NCBI RefSeq assembly: GCF_000236035.1
Contig: NZ_JH393257.1
Coordinates: 335,035 to 399,034, forward strand
Direction: 5' to 3'
Origin: Vreelandella boliviensis LC1
GTDB lineage: Bacteria; Pseudomonadota; Gammaproteobacteria; Pseudomonadales; Halomonadaceae
DNA: 64,000 nucleotides
A program made the position numbers and the translations under genes. Positions 15,997-24,341 of this stretch are shown here, in pieces. Each line of letters starts with the position of its first letter. The stretch's first letter is position 1. The notes under the pieces are model-generated. The model worked only from the letters and a program-made list of their open reading frames with translations, did not search any database and was not told where the DNA came from.

Positions 15997-17712
15997 TCAA
16001 CGCACCAACAGGGCGATAACCACTAGCGCCAATACTAATGAAATGCCCTTCCAAAACAGCACCGGGTCGCGCTCTAGTAGCGGCAATTGGGCACGTTTCA
16101 GCATGTCTGGGCTTGGTGAGCGTAGCTCGAAAATAAACTCCGAAAGCGCTGGGAAACGTTTATGAGGGCTGGGATGCAGCGCCTTTTTGAGCACCTCATC
16201 CACCCAGGCGGGCAGTTCGCGGTTTTCGCTTAGCGCCGATTGGTAGGCAAGCTTATGCTGCGCTGCCCGGGTGCGGGTTTTGGCCACCTCGGTGCCATAG
16301 GGTAGCGTGCCGGTTAGCATTTGATAGGTAATCACCGCCAGTGAGTATTGATCCGAACGGGGCGTGCCGCCCTCCCCAAGAAAATACTCCGGCGCAGTAT
16401 ACTGGGCGGTGCCTAGAATATCGTCGCTAGCCGCACTGCCCTCTTCGGCGATCCCCGCCACCTTGGCAGCACCAAAATCAATCAGCTTCACCGTGCCGTG
16501 GCTATCAATCATAACGTTGTCGGGGCGCAAATCCTGATGGAGCATTTCCAGCCGATGAAAGGCGCGCAGCCCCTTGGCGATCTGCTCGACGATAGGTCGC
16601 ACGCTGGCCAAATCGGTATCAGGATGGTCGCGCATCCACTGGGTCAAGGTTTGCCCTTCGATATACGCCAGTACGGTGTACAGGTAGTGGCGTGGTCGCT
16701 GTTGGGCAGGCGCTTTAAGCACGTGTTGATTATCGATGCGACGGGCCATCCACTCCTCACGCACAAACCGCTCAATGCTTACCGGGTCTTGGCTTAGCTC
16801 GGTCGAAAGCGTCTTCAGCGCTACTTTCTCACCGCTCTCTACCTCTTCCGCCAAAAACACATGGCTGCGGCTGCTGGCATGCAGTTGACGCACAATACGG
16901 TAGCCATCCAGCTCGCTCCCCTCGCGCAACTCAGGCGGTTGCGGTAACGCGCCAAGCGCCGCGTAAAGCTCATTGGAGTGACGTTCAGGCAGGCTATCAA
17001 TGCGCACAATCTGCACGGTAAGGTTATCGTCGCTGCCATTGTCGAGGGCAGCGGCGATCAGTGCCTCAGCTGCCGCGTCCAAATCCCCCCAGTGGGCATA
17101 AATCAGCGCAGCCATTTCGGCGTCAGTCAGCCACTCATAAACGCCATCGGTGGCGAGTAAAAACACATCACCTGCATTTAACGATACCGCGCGGTAATCC
17201 AACTCCAGGTGCTGACCAGCTCCCATGGCACGGCTTAAATGACTGACCTCCCGCGAGGCCCAGAAGCGGTGATCCTCGGTCAACGGCTCCAGCGTATTGC
17301 CCGCGAGCTGGTAGATACGGCTATCGCCCACATGAAATAGATGTGCGGTAGTGGATTTAATCACCATCGCGCTCAAGGTGCACACATAGCCACGCTCAAG
17401 GTTATAGCGGTATTGGCTCTGTCGGGTTTGGGCGTATAGCCATGCATTAGTAGCCTGCAACACCCGCTGGGCGGAGGTTTTAACCGCCCACGTTGCCGGG
17501 GTGGCGTAGTAGTCCGTCAAGAAGCCGCCCACCGCTGCTTCGCTGGCCTCGCGGCTCACTTCGCTGCTGCTAATTCCATCGGCTAACGCGATCGCAATGC
17601 CCTTGGTGGCGCGCAAGGGTTCGCTGGGCAGGTAAGCGCCATAAAAATCCTGATTGCTTGGCTTGCGTCCTTTATCAGAGTGCTGGCCGAGCGAAATGGT
17701 CAGCGCTGCCAT
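15997..17712 (-). CDS. PP2C phosphatase-Ser/Thr kinase fusion in the nitrate-assimilation locus
   Basis: 571 residues. The N-terminal PP2C domain (about 1-235) has the metal motifs A-L-A-D-G-I-S, G-D-S-R-I-Y, A-T-D-G-V-Y and G-S-D-D-N-L. The kinase domain (about 270-535) has a Lys in V-A-L-K-T-L, catalytic loop H-Q-D-L-R-P-D-N (HRD variant with Gln) and D-F-G-A-A-K. A single C-terminal membrane helix (about 550-570) anchors it. The same fusion sits beside nirB and the nitrate transporter in Pseudomonas (PA1782 region), so a role in nitrate assimilation is likely though the target is unknown. Its ribosome site lies immediately after the T-run of an upstream terminator. Confidence 0.92.
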   Translation of the reverse strand: MAALTISLGQHSDKGRKPSNQDFYGAYLPSEPLRATKGIAIALADGISSSEVSREASEAAVGGFLTDYYATPATWAVKTSAQRVLQATNAWLYAQTRQSQYRYNLERGYVCTLSAMVIKSTTAHLFHVGDSRIYQLAGNTLEPLTEDHRFWASREVSHLSRAMGAGQHLELDYRAVSLNAGDVFLLATDGVYEWLTDAEMAALIYAHWGDLDAAAEALIAAALDNGSDDNLTVQIVRIDSLPERHSNELYAALGALPQPPELREGSELDGYRIVRQLHASSRSHVFLAEEVESGEKVALKTLSTELSQDPVSIERFVREEWMARRIDNQHVLKAPAQQRPRHYLYTVLAYIEGQTLTQWMRDHPDTDLASVRPIVEQIAKGLRAFHRLEMLHQDLRPDNVMIDSHGTVKLIDFGAAKVAGIAEEGSAASDDILGTAQYTAPEYFLGEGGTPRSDQYSLAVITYQMLTGTLPYGTEVAKTRTRAAQHKLAYQSALSENRELPAWVDEVLKKALHPSPHKRFPALSEFIFELRSPSPDMLKRAQLPLLERDPVLFWKGISLVLALVVIALLVR

Positions 17713-17724
17713 TATGCTTCCCCT

Positions 17725-17751
17725 AAAAAAAGCCTCCGCCGGAGCGAAGGC
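17725..17751 (-). terminator. Terminator between the formate/nitrite channel and kinase genes
   Basis: Read leftward, GCCTTCGC pairs with GCGGAGGC (one wobble) around a TCCG tetraloop and is followed by a T-run of six or seven. The run ends only about a dozen bases before the kinase ATG, so it probably lets only part of the nas transcription through. Confidence 0.88.
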
Positions 17752-17781
17752 TTGGTTAATGACAAACTACTGCCTATCAAA

Positions 17782-18591
17782 TCATAGGGCTTTTTGCGGC
17801 GCGGTACGTACGTGGGTGGTGTAGAGCGTCAGGCCGGTTAATGCCAAACCACCAATTAAGTTACCCAACACTACCGGTATCTCATTCCAGATCAGGTAAT
17901 CCATAATCGAGAAGTTACCGCCCATCATCAGCCCGGAGGGGAACAGGAACATGTTGACCACCGAGTGCTCAAAGCCCATGCCGAAAAACAGCATAATCGG
18001 CATCCACATGGCAATTACCTTGCCGCTCACCGTGGTTGAAATCATCGCCCCCACCACGCCCAGCGAGACCATCCAGTTACACAATACACCGCGGATAAAA
18101 ATCGTCGCCATGCCGCCAGCACCGTACTCTTTATACCCCACGGTGCGCCCTTCCCCCACTTCACCGATCACCCGCCCGACTTCGCTAGGTTCGGTGCTAA
18201 AGCCGTAGGTAAACACAATCGCCATCAGAAAAGCGACCGTTAATGCCCCACCAAAATTACCCACAAACACAATGCCCCAGTGCTTGAGAATACGGTTAAT
18301 CGTCACGCCCGGCCGCTTATCCAGCCACGCCAGCGGGGTTAACACAAACACTCCGGTCAACAGATCAAACCCCATCAGGTAAAGAATTGAGAACCCCACC
18401 GGAAACAGGATAGCGCCGATAATCGGGTAGCCGGTTTGCACTGCCACGGTCACCGCGAACACTGCTGCGATGGCCAAAATGGCCCCCGCCATAAAGGCAC
18501 GAATCAGCGCATCACGGGTAGACATATGCAGCTTGGCTTCACCGGCATCGACCATCTTGGCGGCAAATTCGGCAGGCAATAAATAGGACAT
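17782..18591 (-). CDS. Formate/nitrite transporter family channel
   Basis: A 269-residue FNT channel with six predicted membrane helices. It contains L-M-G-F-D-L-L-T-G-V-F near residue 90 and the pore-region G-V-L-C-N-W-M-V near residue 155. The M-F-F-G-M-G-F-E-H-S-V-V-N-M segment near 200-215 holds the conserved His-Asn. The ATG at 18591 is chosen over an upstream in-frame codon: AAAGGAAA precedes it and the protein then starts like other family members (MSYLLPAEF). It lies 32 bases after cobA in the nas operon, so it probably moves nitrite across the inner membrane; formate cannot be excluded. Confidence 0.92.
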   Translation of the reverse strand: MSYLLPAEFAAKMVDAGEAKLHMSTRDALIRAFMAGAILAIAAVFAVTVAVQTGYPIIGAILFPVGFSILYLMGFDLLTGVFVLTPLAWLDKRPGVTINRILKHWGIVFVGNFGGALTVAFLMAIVFTYGFSTEPSEVGRVIGEVGEGRTVGYKEYGAGGMATIFIRGVLCNWMVSLGVVGAMISTTVSGKVIAMWMPIMLFFGMGFEHSVVNMFLFPSGLMMGGNFSIMDYLIWNEIPVVLGNLIGGLALTGLTLYTTHVRTAPQKAL

Positions 18592-18623
18592 AGAGTGCGT
18601 TTCCTTTGTTGTGAGCTTCAGGG

Positions 18624-19517
18624 TCAGATGAGAGGTGCAGCGCAAACATCGGTGATTTTTACAGCAGGCGTGGTGGCGACTCGCTGCACCACGCTGCCTA
18701 CCACAATCAAGCAGGGTGATGGCAAGGGGGTGGCGGCGAGCTGTTCGGGCATGTCCGCAAGCGTGCCCACCAGCGACTGCTGCTCGGGCTGACTGGCGTT
18801 GGCCACCAGCATGATCGGCCACTCATCCGGCAGGCCTGCCAGGCGCAGCCCGTGGCAAATTGCGTCGACCTTGGAAAGCCCCATATAAAACACCAGGGTT
18901 TCGTCCTTGCGCGCAAGCGATGACCAATCCGGGGTGCCGTCTTCGCGGCAAAGCTGGGCAGTCACAAAGCGCAGCTGCTGGGCATGGCCGCGATCGGTGA
19001 GCGGAATGCCCATGCAGGCGGCAGCCGCAGAGGCGGCGGGAATCCCCGGGACGATGGCAGCCGGCACCAGGGCGGCTGCCAGGGCATCAAGCTCTTCACC
19101 CATCCGCCCGAACACCGCCGGGTCACCGCCCTTCAGGCGCACTACCGATTTTCCTTCGTCGGCGAGTTTTACCATCAGCTCGCCGATCTCAGCTTGGGGT
19201 ACACTGTGGTGACCGCGGGCTTTGCCCACGTAGTAGCGCTCGCTGCTGCTAGGAATCAGCGCCAGCACGTCATCGCCCACCAAGCGGTCATACACCACCG
19301 CGTCCGCCTGCATAATTAAGCGTGCAGCCTTGAGGGTTAGCAGTTCGGCATCGCCGCTGCCTGCACCAACCAGGTAAACCTGCCCGGCGCGGCACTCGCC
19401 ACGCAGTGGCAAACGTATGTCAGCCCCATGCTGCACCAGCGGCGTCAGCGCGCGGTGAGACAAGCGCATAAAGGCGTTAAACCACTTCTGTAGTAAGGGG
19501 TTGCTTAGCGCGGGCAT
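18624..19517 (-). CDS. cobA: Uroporphyrinogen-III C-methyltransferase (SUMT)
   Basis: A 297-residue SAM-dependent enzyme that methylates uroporphyrinogen III to precorrin-2, the first step to siroheme. It shows V-Y-L-V-G-A-G-S-G-D-A-E-L-L-T near residue 50, V-V-Y-D-R-L-V, R-L-K-G-G-D-P-A-V-F-G-R and G-I-P-A-A-S-A-A. There is no CysG-type dehydrogenase/chelatase domain. The start at 19517 has GAGGAG 7 bases upstream and overlaps the end of nasA by 41 bases; an internal ATG at 19469 has no site. It should supply siroheme for NirB. About 45 residues precede the catalytic domain. Confidence 0.94.
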   Translation of the reverse strand: MPALSNPLLQKWFNAFMRLSHRALTPLVQHGADIRLPLRGECRAGQVYLVGAGSGDAELLTLKAARLIMQADAVVYDRLVGDDVLALIPSSSERYYVGKARGHHSVPQAEIGELMVKLADEGKSVVRLKGGDPAVFGRMGEELDALAAALVPAAIVPGIPAASAAAACMGIPLTDRGHAQQLRFVTAQLCREDGTPDWSSLARKDETLVFYMGLSKVDAICHGLRLAGLPDEWPIMLVANASQPEQQSLVGTLADMPEQLAATPLPSPCLIVVGSVVQRVATTPAVKITDVCAAPLI

Positions 19518-22230
19518 TGGGCCGCTCCTCTTCGATAAGTGATTTTAGTTCGGGAATACAGCTGCCGCACTGGGTGCCGCAGGCGAGCCTGGCGCCCAAC
19601 GCTTCTACGCTGGTGTCACCCTCACGAATGGCATTGACGATGGTGGTTTGGCCCACTTGGTGGCAACTGCATACCACCGGGCCGGTATCCGCAGCACCGT
19701 CGTCGCAGCCGGCCAATAGGCGGCGACGGTGGGTATCGCTCAGCTCTGCCTCGTTGAAACGCGCTTCCAACCACGCTAGCCCTGGCAACTCGTTGGGCGG
19801 GCCAACCATCAGCCACCAGCGCAGTTGATCGTTTTCCACGCAGGCGGCGCGCAGCCGCCCGTTAGTGGGGTCTTGACTGACGACCGATACGTCGCCGGGC
19901 AGCCACGTTTTCAGTTGCACCAGCCAGTCATTAACCGGCTGCGTATGGGCAAGCTGCCAACGCTGGCAACTGCGCATGGGAATACGTGTCCAGTAGGCAC
20001 TGGTGTGCCACGGTGTTGATTCCGTTGTTCCTTCGGCGACCAACAAGGTGGCCTGCCAATCGGTCGCAAGAGGCGCCAGCGCCACGGCGCCGTGCTTCGA
20101 CTCCGGCTGCCCAGAGAGCGGATCGGTAATGCTGTCAATTAGCGCGCTGCTTCTGGCCTGCTGGGTAAAGCAGTCAGTCCAGTGGATGGGGACGAAGATC
20201 TCACCGCGGCGCTGGGCATTGGAGACCCGCACCCGAGCGCGAAATTCACCCTTCGCGGCGGTTAGCACCGCCAACCCCTGATCGGAGACACCGGCGGTGT
20301 GGGCATCGTCCGGGTGCACGTCCATAAAGGGTTCAGAGCGGTGATTCATTAACCGCGGTGAGCGCGCGGTGCGGGTCATGGTATGCCACTGATCGCGGAT
20401 TCGACCGGTATTCAGCCGCAGCGGGTAAACGGCGCTCAGCGCCTGTTCTGGCCCTTGGGGATGGATCGCCAGCAGCTTGGCGCGACCATTGGAGGTGGCA
20501 AATTCGCCATTCTCAAACAGCCGAGCAGTGCCGCGGGGTGCGGCCTTTGTGACCGGCCACTGAATGGGGGCCAAGGCGTCGTAGCCATCCCGGCCCAGGC
20601 CCACCAAACCCGAAATATCAAACAACCGTTTTGGGCTGCCAGTCGAACCGTTATTTTCAAACCTGGAGAGCCGGGCGTGCTCGTCGAAAATTTCCCAGGG
20701 GTGGGTGTAGTCAAACGCCTCGGCAAAGCCCAATCGTTTCGCCACTTCGCACATTATCCACCAGTCGTGGCGAGCCTCACCGGGGGGCGGCAGCATGCCC
20801 CGCTGACGGGAGATGCGCCGCTCGGAGTTAGTCACGGTGCCATCTTTCTCAGACCATCCCGAGGCGGGCAGCACAATATCCGCGTAGGGCAGTAGATCGG
20901 TATGAGCCGCGCACTCGGAAACGATCACCAGCGGGCATTTTTCCAGCGCGGCACGCACCCGCGCCGCATCGGGCAGGCTGATGGCAGGGTTAGTCGCCAT
21001 CACCCACAGCGCTTTTATCTCACCGCGTTCAATGGCTTCAAACAGCTCCACGGCTTTATAACCCGGCCCCTCCGGCAGAGCTGGCGCTAGGCTGTCGGTA
21101 GCCCAGAAGCGGCTGACCAGATCGAGGGCGCCTGGGGTGTGGTAATCCATATGCGCAGCTAACTGATTAGCCAACCCGCCCACTTCACGGCCCCCCATGG
21201 CATTGGGCTGGCCGGTAATCGAGAACGGCCCCGCCCCCGGCAGGCCGATTTTGCCGCCGGCCAGGTGGCAGTTAATAATCGCGTTGCACTTATCGGTACC
21301 GCTGGCGGATTGATTAACGCCCTGGGAGTATAGGGTGACCACATGCAGTTGGCTGGCGAACCAGTAATAGAAGGTTTCCAGGCGCTCTGGGTCTACATCA
21401 CAGGCCGCCGCTACCTCTGCCACCGAGCCCGCCGTTTGCTGCGCGGCTTCCAGGGCCTCGTCAAAGCCCTCGGTGTGGCGCTCAAGGTAGAGAGTATCGA
21501 GCTTACGACGCTTTGCCATCCACGCCAACAGGCCGTTAAACAGATAGGCATCGGTGCCCGGTTTTATGCCTAGATAGAGGTCGGCGATTTCGCAGCTGTC
21601 GGTCACGCGGGGGTCGATCACTACTAGACGCATCAGCGGGTTGCGCTCTTTGGCGACTTTAATGCGCTGGTAGAGCACCGGGTGATTCCAGGCTAGGTTT
21701 GAACCCACCAGCACGATCAGCTCCGCCTCTTCCAAATCCTCGTAGTTACACGGCACCGCATCGGCACCGAAGGCGCGCTTGTAGCCCGCCACCGCGGAGG
21801 CCATGCACAGCCGCGAGTTAGTATCCAAATGAGGTGTGCCCAAAAAGCCTTTAAACAGCTTATTGGCCACGTAGTAGTCTTCGGTGAGCAACTGGCCGGA
21901 GAGATAGGCCGCCACACTGTGGTTACCGTGCTCGGCCCGTAGGCCATTCAAACGGTCAGCCGTGGCACTCAACGCAGTGTCCCAGGAGACGTCTACACCA
22001 TCCATCCGAGGATGTGTCAGGCGGCCCTGCTCGCCCAGGGTTTCGTGTAGCGCAGAACCTTTGACGCACAGCCGCCCGAAGTTGGCCGGATGCTCGCGAT
22101 CGCCCTCGACAGCGCTCAGCGTGCCCGCTTCAACGGTTGCCGTCACGCCACAGCCAACGCCGCAGTAAGGGCATGTGGTTTTGGCTTGCTGGGTCGTTTT
22201 GGTCTGCTGCCCTGCTTTTGCCCCTCGCAT
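19477..22230 (-). CDS. nasA: Assimilatory nitrate reductase, molybdopterin catalytic subunit
   Basis: A 917-residue cytoplasmic enzyme reducing nitrate to nitrite. Cysteines 20, 23, 27 and 55 (C-P-Y-C-G-V-G-C and G-R-L-C-V-K-G) bind a [4Fe-4S] cluster. The molybdopterin domain includes N-S-R-L-C-M-A-S-A with the likely Mo-ligand Cys, and Q-G-V-N-Q-S-A-S-G-T. The C-terminal about 60 residues form a BFD-like [2Fe-2S] domain (V-C-S-C-H-Q-V, then C-G-T-Q-C-G-S-C). The start at 22230 is set by AGGAG; an in-frame start at 22269 is less good. It is the first gene of the leftward operon, preceded by a terminator-containing leader. Confidence 0.95.
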   Translation of the reverse strand: MRGAKAGQQTKTTQQAKTTCPYCGVGCGVTATVEAGTLSAVEGDREHPANFGRLCVKGSALHETLGEQGRLTHPRMDGVDVSWDTALSATADRLNGLRAEHGNHSVAAYLSGQLLTEDYYVANKLFKGFLGTPHLDTNSRLCMASAVAGYKRAFGADAVPCNYEDLEEAELIVLVGSNLAWNHPVLYQRIKVAKERNPLMRLVVIDPRVTDSCEIADLYLGIKPGTDAYLFNGLLAWMAKRRKLDTLYLERHTEGFDEALEAAQQTAGSVAEVAAACDVDPERLETFYYWFASQLHVVTLYSQGVNQSASGTDKCNAIINCHLAGGKIGLPGAGPFSITGQPNAMGGREVGGLANQLAAHMDYHTPGALDLVSRFWATDSLAPALPEGPGYKAVELFEAIERGEIKALWVMATNPAISLPDAARVRAALEKCPLVIVSECAAHTDLLPYADIVLPASGWSEKDGTVTNSERRISRQRGMLPPPGEARHDWWIMCEVAKRLGFAEAFDYTHPWEIFDEHARLSRFENNGSTGSPKRLFDISGLVGLGRDGYDALAPIQWPVTKAAPRGTARLFENGEFATSNGRAKLLAIHPQGPEQALSAVYPLRLNTGRIRDQWHTMTRTARSPRLMNHRSEPFMDVHPDDAHTAGVSDQGLAVLTAAKGEFRARVRVSNAQRRGEIFVPIHWTDCFTQQARSSALIDSITDPLSGQPESKHGAVALAPLATDWQATLLVAEGTTESTPWHTSAYWTRIPMRSCQRWQLAHTQPVNDWLVQLKTWLPGDVSVVSQDPTNGRLRAACVENDQLRWWLMVGPPNELPGLAWLEARFNEAELSDTHRRRLLAGCDDGAADTGPVVCSCHQVGQTTIVNAIREGDTSVEALGARLACGTQCGSCIPELKSLIEEERPNARAKQPLTTEVV

Positions 22231-22286
22231 AGCTACTCCTCGGGTCGTACCTGAACGCCATAAATACATATATAAATGTCGGGCAT

Positions 22287-22380
22287 AAAAAAACGCCCAG
22301 TCCCGTTCTCTAAGGCGCTATATAAACGCATTAAGAGAAGAGGGCTGGACGTCGTTGCCGCAGCGCACCTTCGTCGGTGC
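22287..22380 (-). promoter_or_regulatory. NasT/ANTAR-type antitermination leader of nasA
   Basis: Order on the leftward transcript: hairpin P1 (22365-22380, GCACC/GGTGC with 6-base loop GACGAA), then P2 (22348-22359, GGC/GUC with 6-base loop AACGAC having A1 and G4). Next is a long terminator (22294-22351, about 20 paired positions) ending in TTTTTTT at 22287-22293. The 3' side of P2 overlaps the 5' arm of the terminator, the arrangement ANTAR proteins such as NasT/NasR use to switch off termination when nitrate is present. P1 has G rather than the usual A at loop position 1. The regulator gene is not in this window. Confidence 0.75.
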
Positions 22381-22388
22381 AATTTTTT

Positions 22389-22451
22389 AATTCAAACAGC
22401 TACTTTAAATCAAACAACTACAATTCAAACAACTACAATTTAAACAGCTAC
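22389..22451. repeat. 15-bp repeats upstream of the nasA leader
   Basis: Four copies of AAWTYAAACARCTAC: at 22389-22403, then after three bases three contiguous copies at 22407-22421, 22422-22436 and 22437-22451. They lie immediately upstream of P1 of the nasA leader, in or near the promoter. Confidence 0.8.
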
Positions 22452-22846
22452 ACATTCGGCTACTTATTTTTCGAACGGCTTTGGATTTGTTCGCTGCCAT
22501 CGCCTAGCAATGAGCGCTTATCCTTTGTTAACTCACTTGTTGCTTAGTAGAACTGCAAAAGCCAAGCCTAAAATCACCTCATTCAAAATTAACTAATCAA
22601 AAACAAATAGTTAAAAATTAAAAATCAGTAATGCAGCGCTCGTTTTGGCACTCATCGCGGGCGAAATGGTGTGTGAGAGTGCATGCCACCACTCTTTTCG
22701 CACCATCACTGTGCAGCCTATCCGAAGAGCCGTAACAGCGCCCATCTACCATCTACATCTAAGCATCTGAAGTTACTTAAAAAAATAAGCTACGCAGCCA
22801 ATTGGCTAGCTCCTTGCTTGTTACAGGGTAAGGTTTTTAATCAGTT
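22452..22846. other. Divergent nas-nir intergenic stretch, no gene seen
   Basis: An AT-rich non-coding stretch that should hold the divergent promoters of the nasA and nirB operons. Open frames here are short and lack good ribosome sites. A TGGCAC at 22646 lacks the correctly spaced second half of a sigma-54 promoter. I could not place promoters with confidence. Confidence 0.5.
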
Positions 22847-22971
22847 GGCAGCCAATGGCGGTTGTCGCGCGTTTTTAAACATTTTTTAAAAAACGCTACC
22901 GGGCAACGACGCCCCTGTTACGTACGCTTCTGCAATTTTTGCAAAGAGGTGCGAGACAGGGGCGTTTTTTT
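22847..22971 (+). promoter_or_regulatory. NasT/ANTAR-type antitermination leader of the nir operon
   Basis: P1 at 22847-22866 (GGCAGCC/GGTTGTC, 7 bp with three wobbles, loop AATGGC with A1 and G4). P2 at 22901-22914 (GGGC/GCCC, loop AACGAC with A1 and G4, the same loop as in the nasA leader). An intrinsic terminator at 22909-22971 has ACGCCCCTGT / ACAGGGGCGT as outer stem and a seven-T run. P2 and the terminator share 22909-22914 and so exclude one another. This is the architecture of ANTAR-controlled leaders; binding of a NasT-type protein would allow nirB expression. Confidence 0.82.
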
Positions 22972-23012
22972 GTTTGGTGCTCAAGCAGCCGCAACGACAA
23001 GAGGAGCCACCC

Positions 23013-24341
23013 ATGGAAACCATTTCCCGGTGCTCACCCCACGATAATTTCAATGACCATCTAGTGATTATTGGCAATGGGATGGCTAGCCACCGTCTCA
23101 TCGAGGCGTTGGTCAAACAGCCCACACGCCCCCAGCGCATCACGGTGATTGGCGCCGAGCCAACCCCTGCCTATAACCGTATTCTGCTCTCACCACTGCT
23201 GGCCGGTGAGATGCAGCAAGACGCGCTTACCCTGCGCGATACCGCATGGTACGCCGATCAAGGCATCACCCTGATACTGGGCGAAAAGGTCGAAACACTT
23301 GACCGCGAACGCCACACCTTGACTACCGATAGCAGCCAGTCGTTTGATTACGATCATTTGGTCATCGCCACCGGCTCGCGCCCAGCGCTGCCCGACGTTC
23401 CCGGCATTGAGCTTGAGGGCGTACACGGCTTTCGCGACCTAAAAGACGCCGCAGCACTTGAGGCAATAGCTCACAGCGGCGGCGACGCTGTCGTCATTGG
23501 TGGCGGCCTGCTGGGTCTTGAGGCAGCTGAAGGGCTGCGTAAGCGCGGCAGTGGTATCAACGTTAGCGTGCTCCAGCGTAGCGAGCGGCTAATGAACCGC
23601 CAGTTGGATGCGACCGCCGCGCATCTGCTTAAAGACACCCTCACGCAACGCGGCTTGAACATCATCACCGCTGCGCAGTTAGCCCGGTTGGAGGGTGACG
23701 ACCAGGGCCGGGTCGCCAAGCTGCATCTTGCCGATGGCCGCCAGTTGAAGGCCTCCAGTGTGATCGTTGCCGCGGGCATTACCCCGAATGCAGAGCTGGG
23801 CCGCCAAGCGGGCCTGACCACCGAGCGCGCCATTGTTGTAGATGAGTTTCTAACCACCTCTGACCCGGCAATCTCCGCCCTTGGCGAGTGCTGCCAGTTT
23901 GAGGGTACTACCTACGGCCTGGTGGAACCTATCTGGCGCCAGGTAGAAGTGCTTGTCGCAACGTTGTGCGGCGCGGCCACCCAAGGCTACGCAGATGCCC
24001 CCAGCGCCACCAAACTTAAAATCAGCGGCGTAGCGCTCTATGCCTTTGGCCCCACCGAGGCCAGCGCCGAGCATGACGTATTGAGTTACCACGACCTTGA
24101 GCGCGGCGACTACCGCCGCCTGCTCTTGCGCAACGGCCAGATTGAAGGCGCGGTGCTCTACGGCGATACCAGCCAGGGCCCCTGGTACTTCGAGCAGGCG
24201 CTTGCTGGCACCGACCTTAACGCTTACCGCCAAGCCCTGCTGTTTGGTGCGGCGGATGTCGATGTGCTACGCGAAGCGGCGTCTCAACATACCCCTGGTT
24301 CTTCAAAACACTCTTCTCATACAACGTCGGAGGCGGCTTAG
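23013..24341 (+). CDS. FAD/NAD(P)H-dependent reductase, NasC/NirB-N-terminal type
   Basis: A 442-residue pyridine-nucleotide-disulfide-type flavoprotein. It has an FAD-binding start (H-L-V-I-I-G-N-G-M-A-S-H, about residues 15-27), a second dinucleotide fold at A-V-V-I-G-G-G-L-L-G-L-E-A-A near 165, and I-S-A-L-G-E-C-C near 290. It matches the N-terminal half of NirB and the NADH-oxidising NasC subunit but lacks their [2Fe-2S] domain. It probably passes electrons from NADH to NasA, whose own C-terminus carries a BFD [2Fe-2S] domain. GAGGAG lies 7 bases before the ATG, and the stop is directly followed by the nirB start. Confidence 0.85.
   Translation: METISRCSPHDNFNDHLVIIGNGMASHRLIEALVKQPTRPQRITVIGAEPTPAYNRILLSPLLAGEMQQDALTLRDTAWYADQGITLILGEKVETLDRERHTLTTDSSQSFDYDHLVIATGSRPALPDVPGIELEGVHGFRDLKDAAALEAIAHSGGDAVVIGGGLLGLEAAEGLRKRGSGINVSVLQRSERLMNRQLDATAAHLLKDTLTQRGLNIITAAQLARLEGDDQGRVAKLHLADGRQLKASSVIVAAGITPNAELGRQAGLTTERAIVVDEFLTTSDPAISALGECCQFEGTTYGLVEPIWRQVEVLVATLCGAATQGYADAPSATKLKISGVALYAFGPTEASAEHDVLSYHDLERGDYRRLLLRNGQIEGAVLYGDTSQGPWYFEQALAGTDLNAYRQALLFGAADVDVLREAASQHTPGSSKHSSHTTSEAA

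Noticed and set aside
22646..22651. TGGCAC as half of a sigma-54 promoter for the nas/nir genes
   Set aside because: The matching GC element at the required 10-base spacing from GG is absent.
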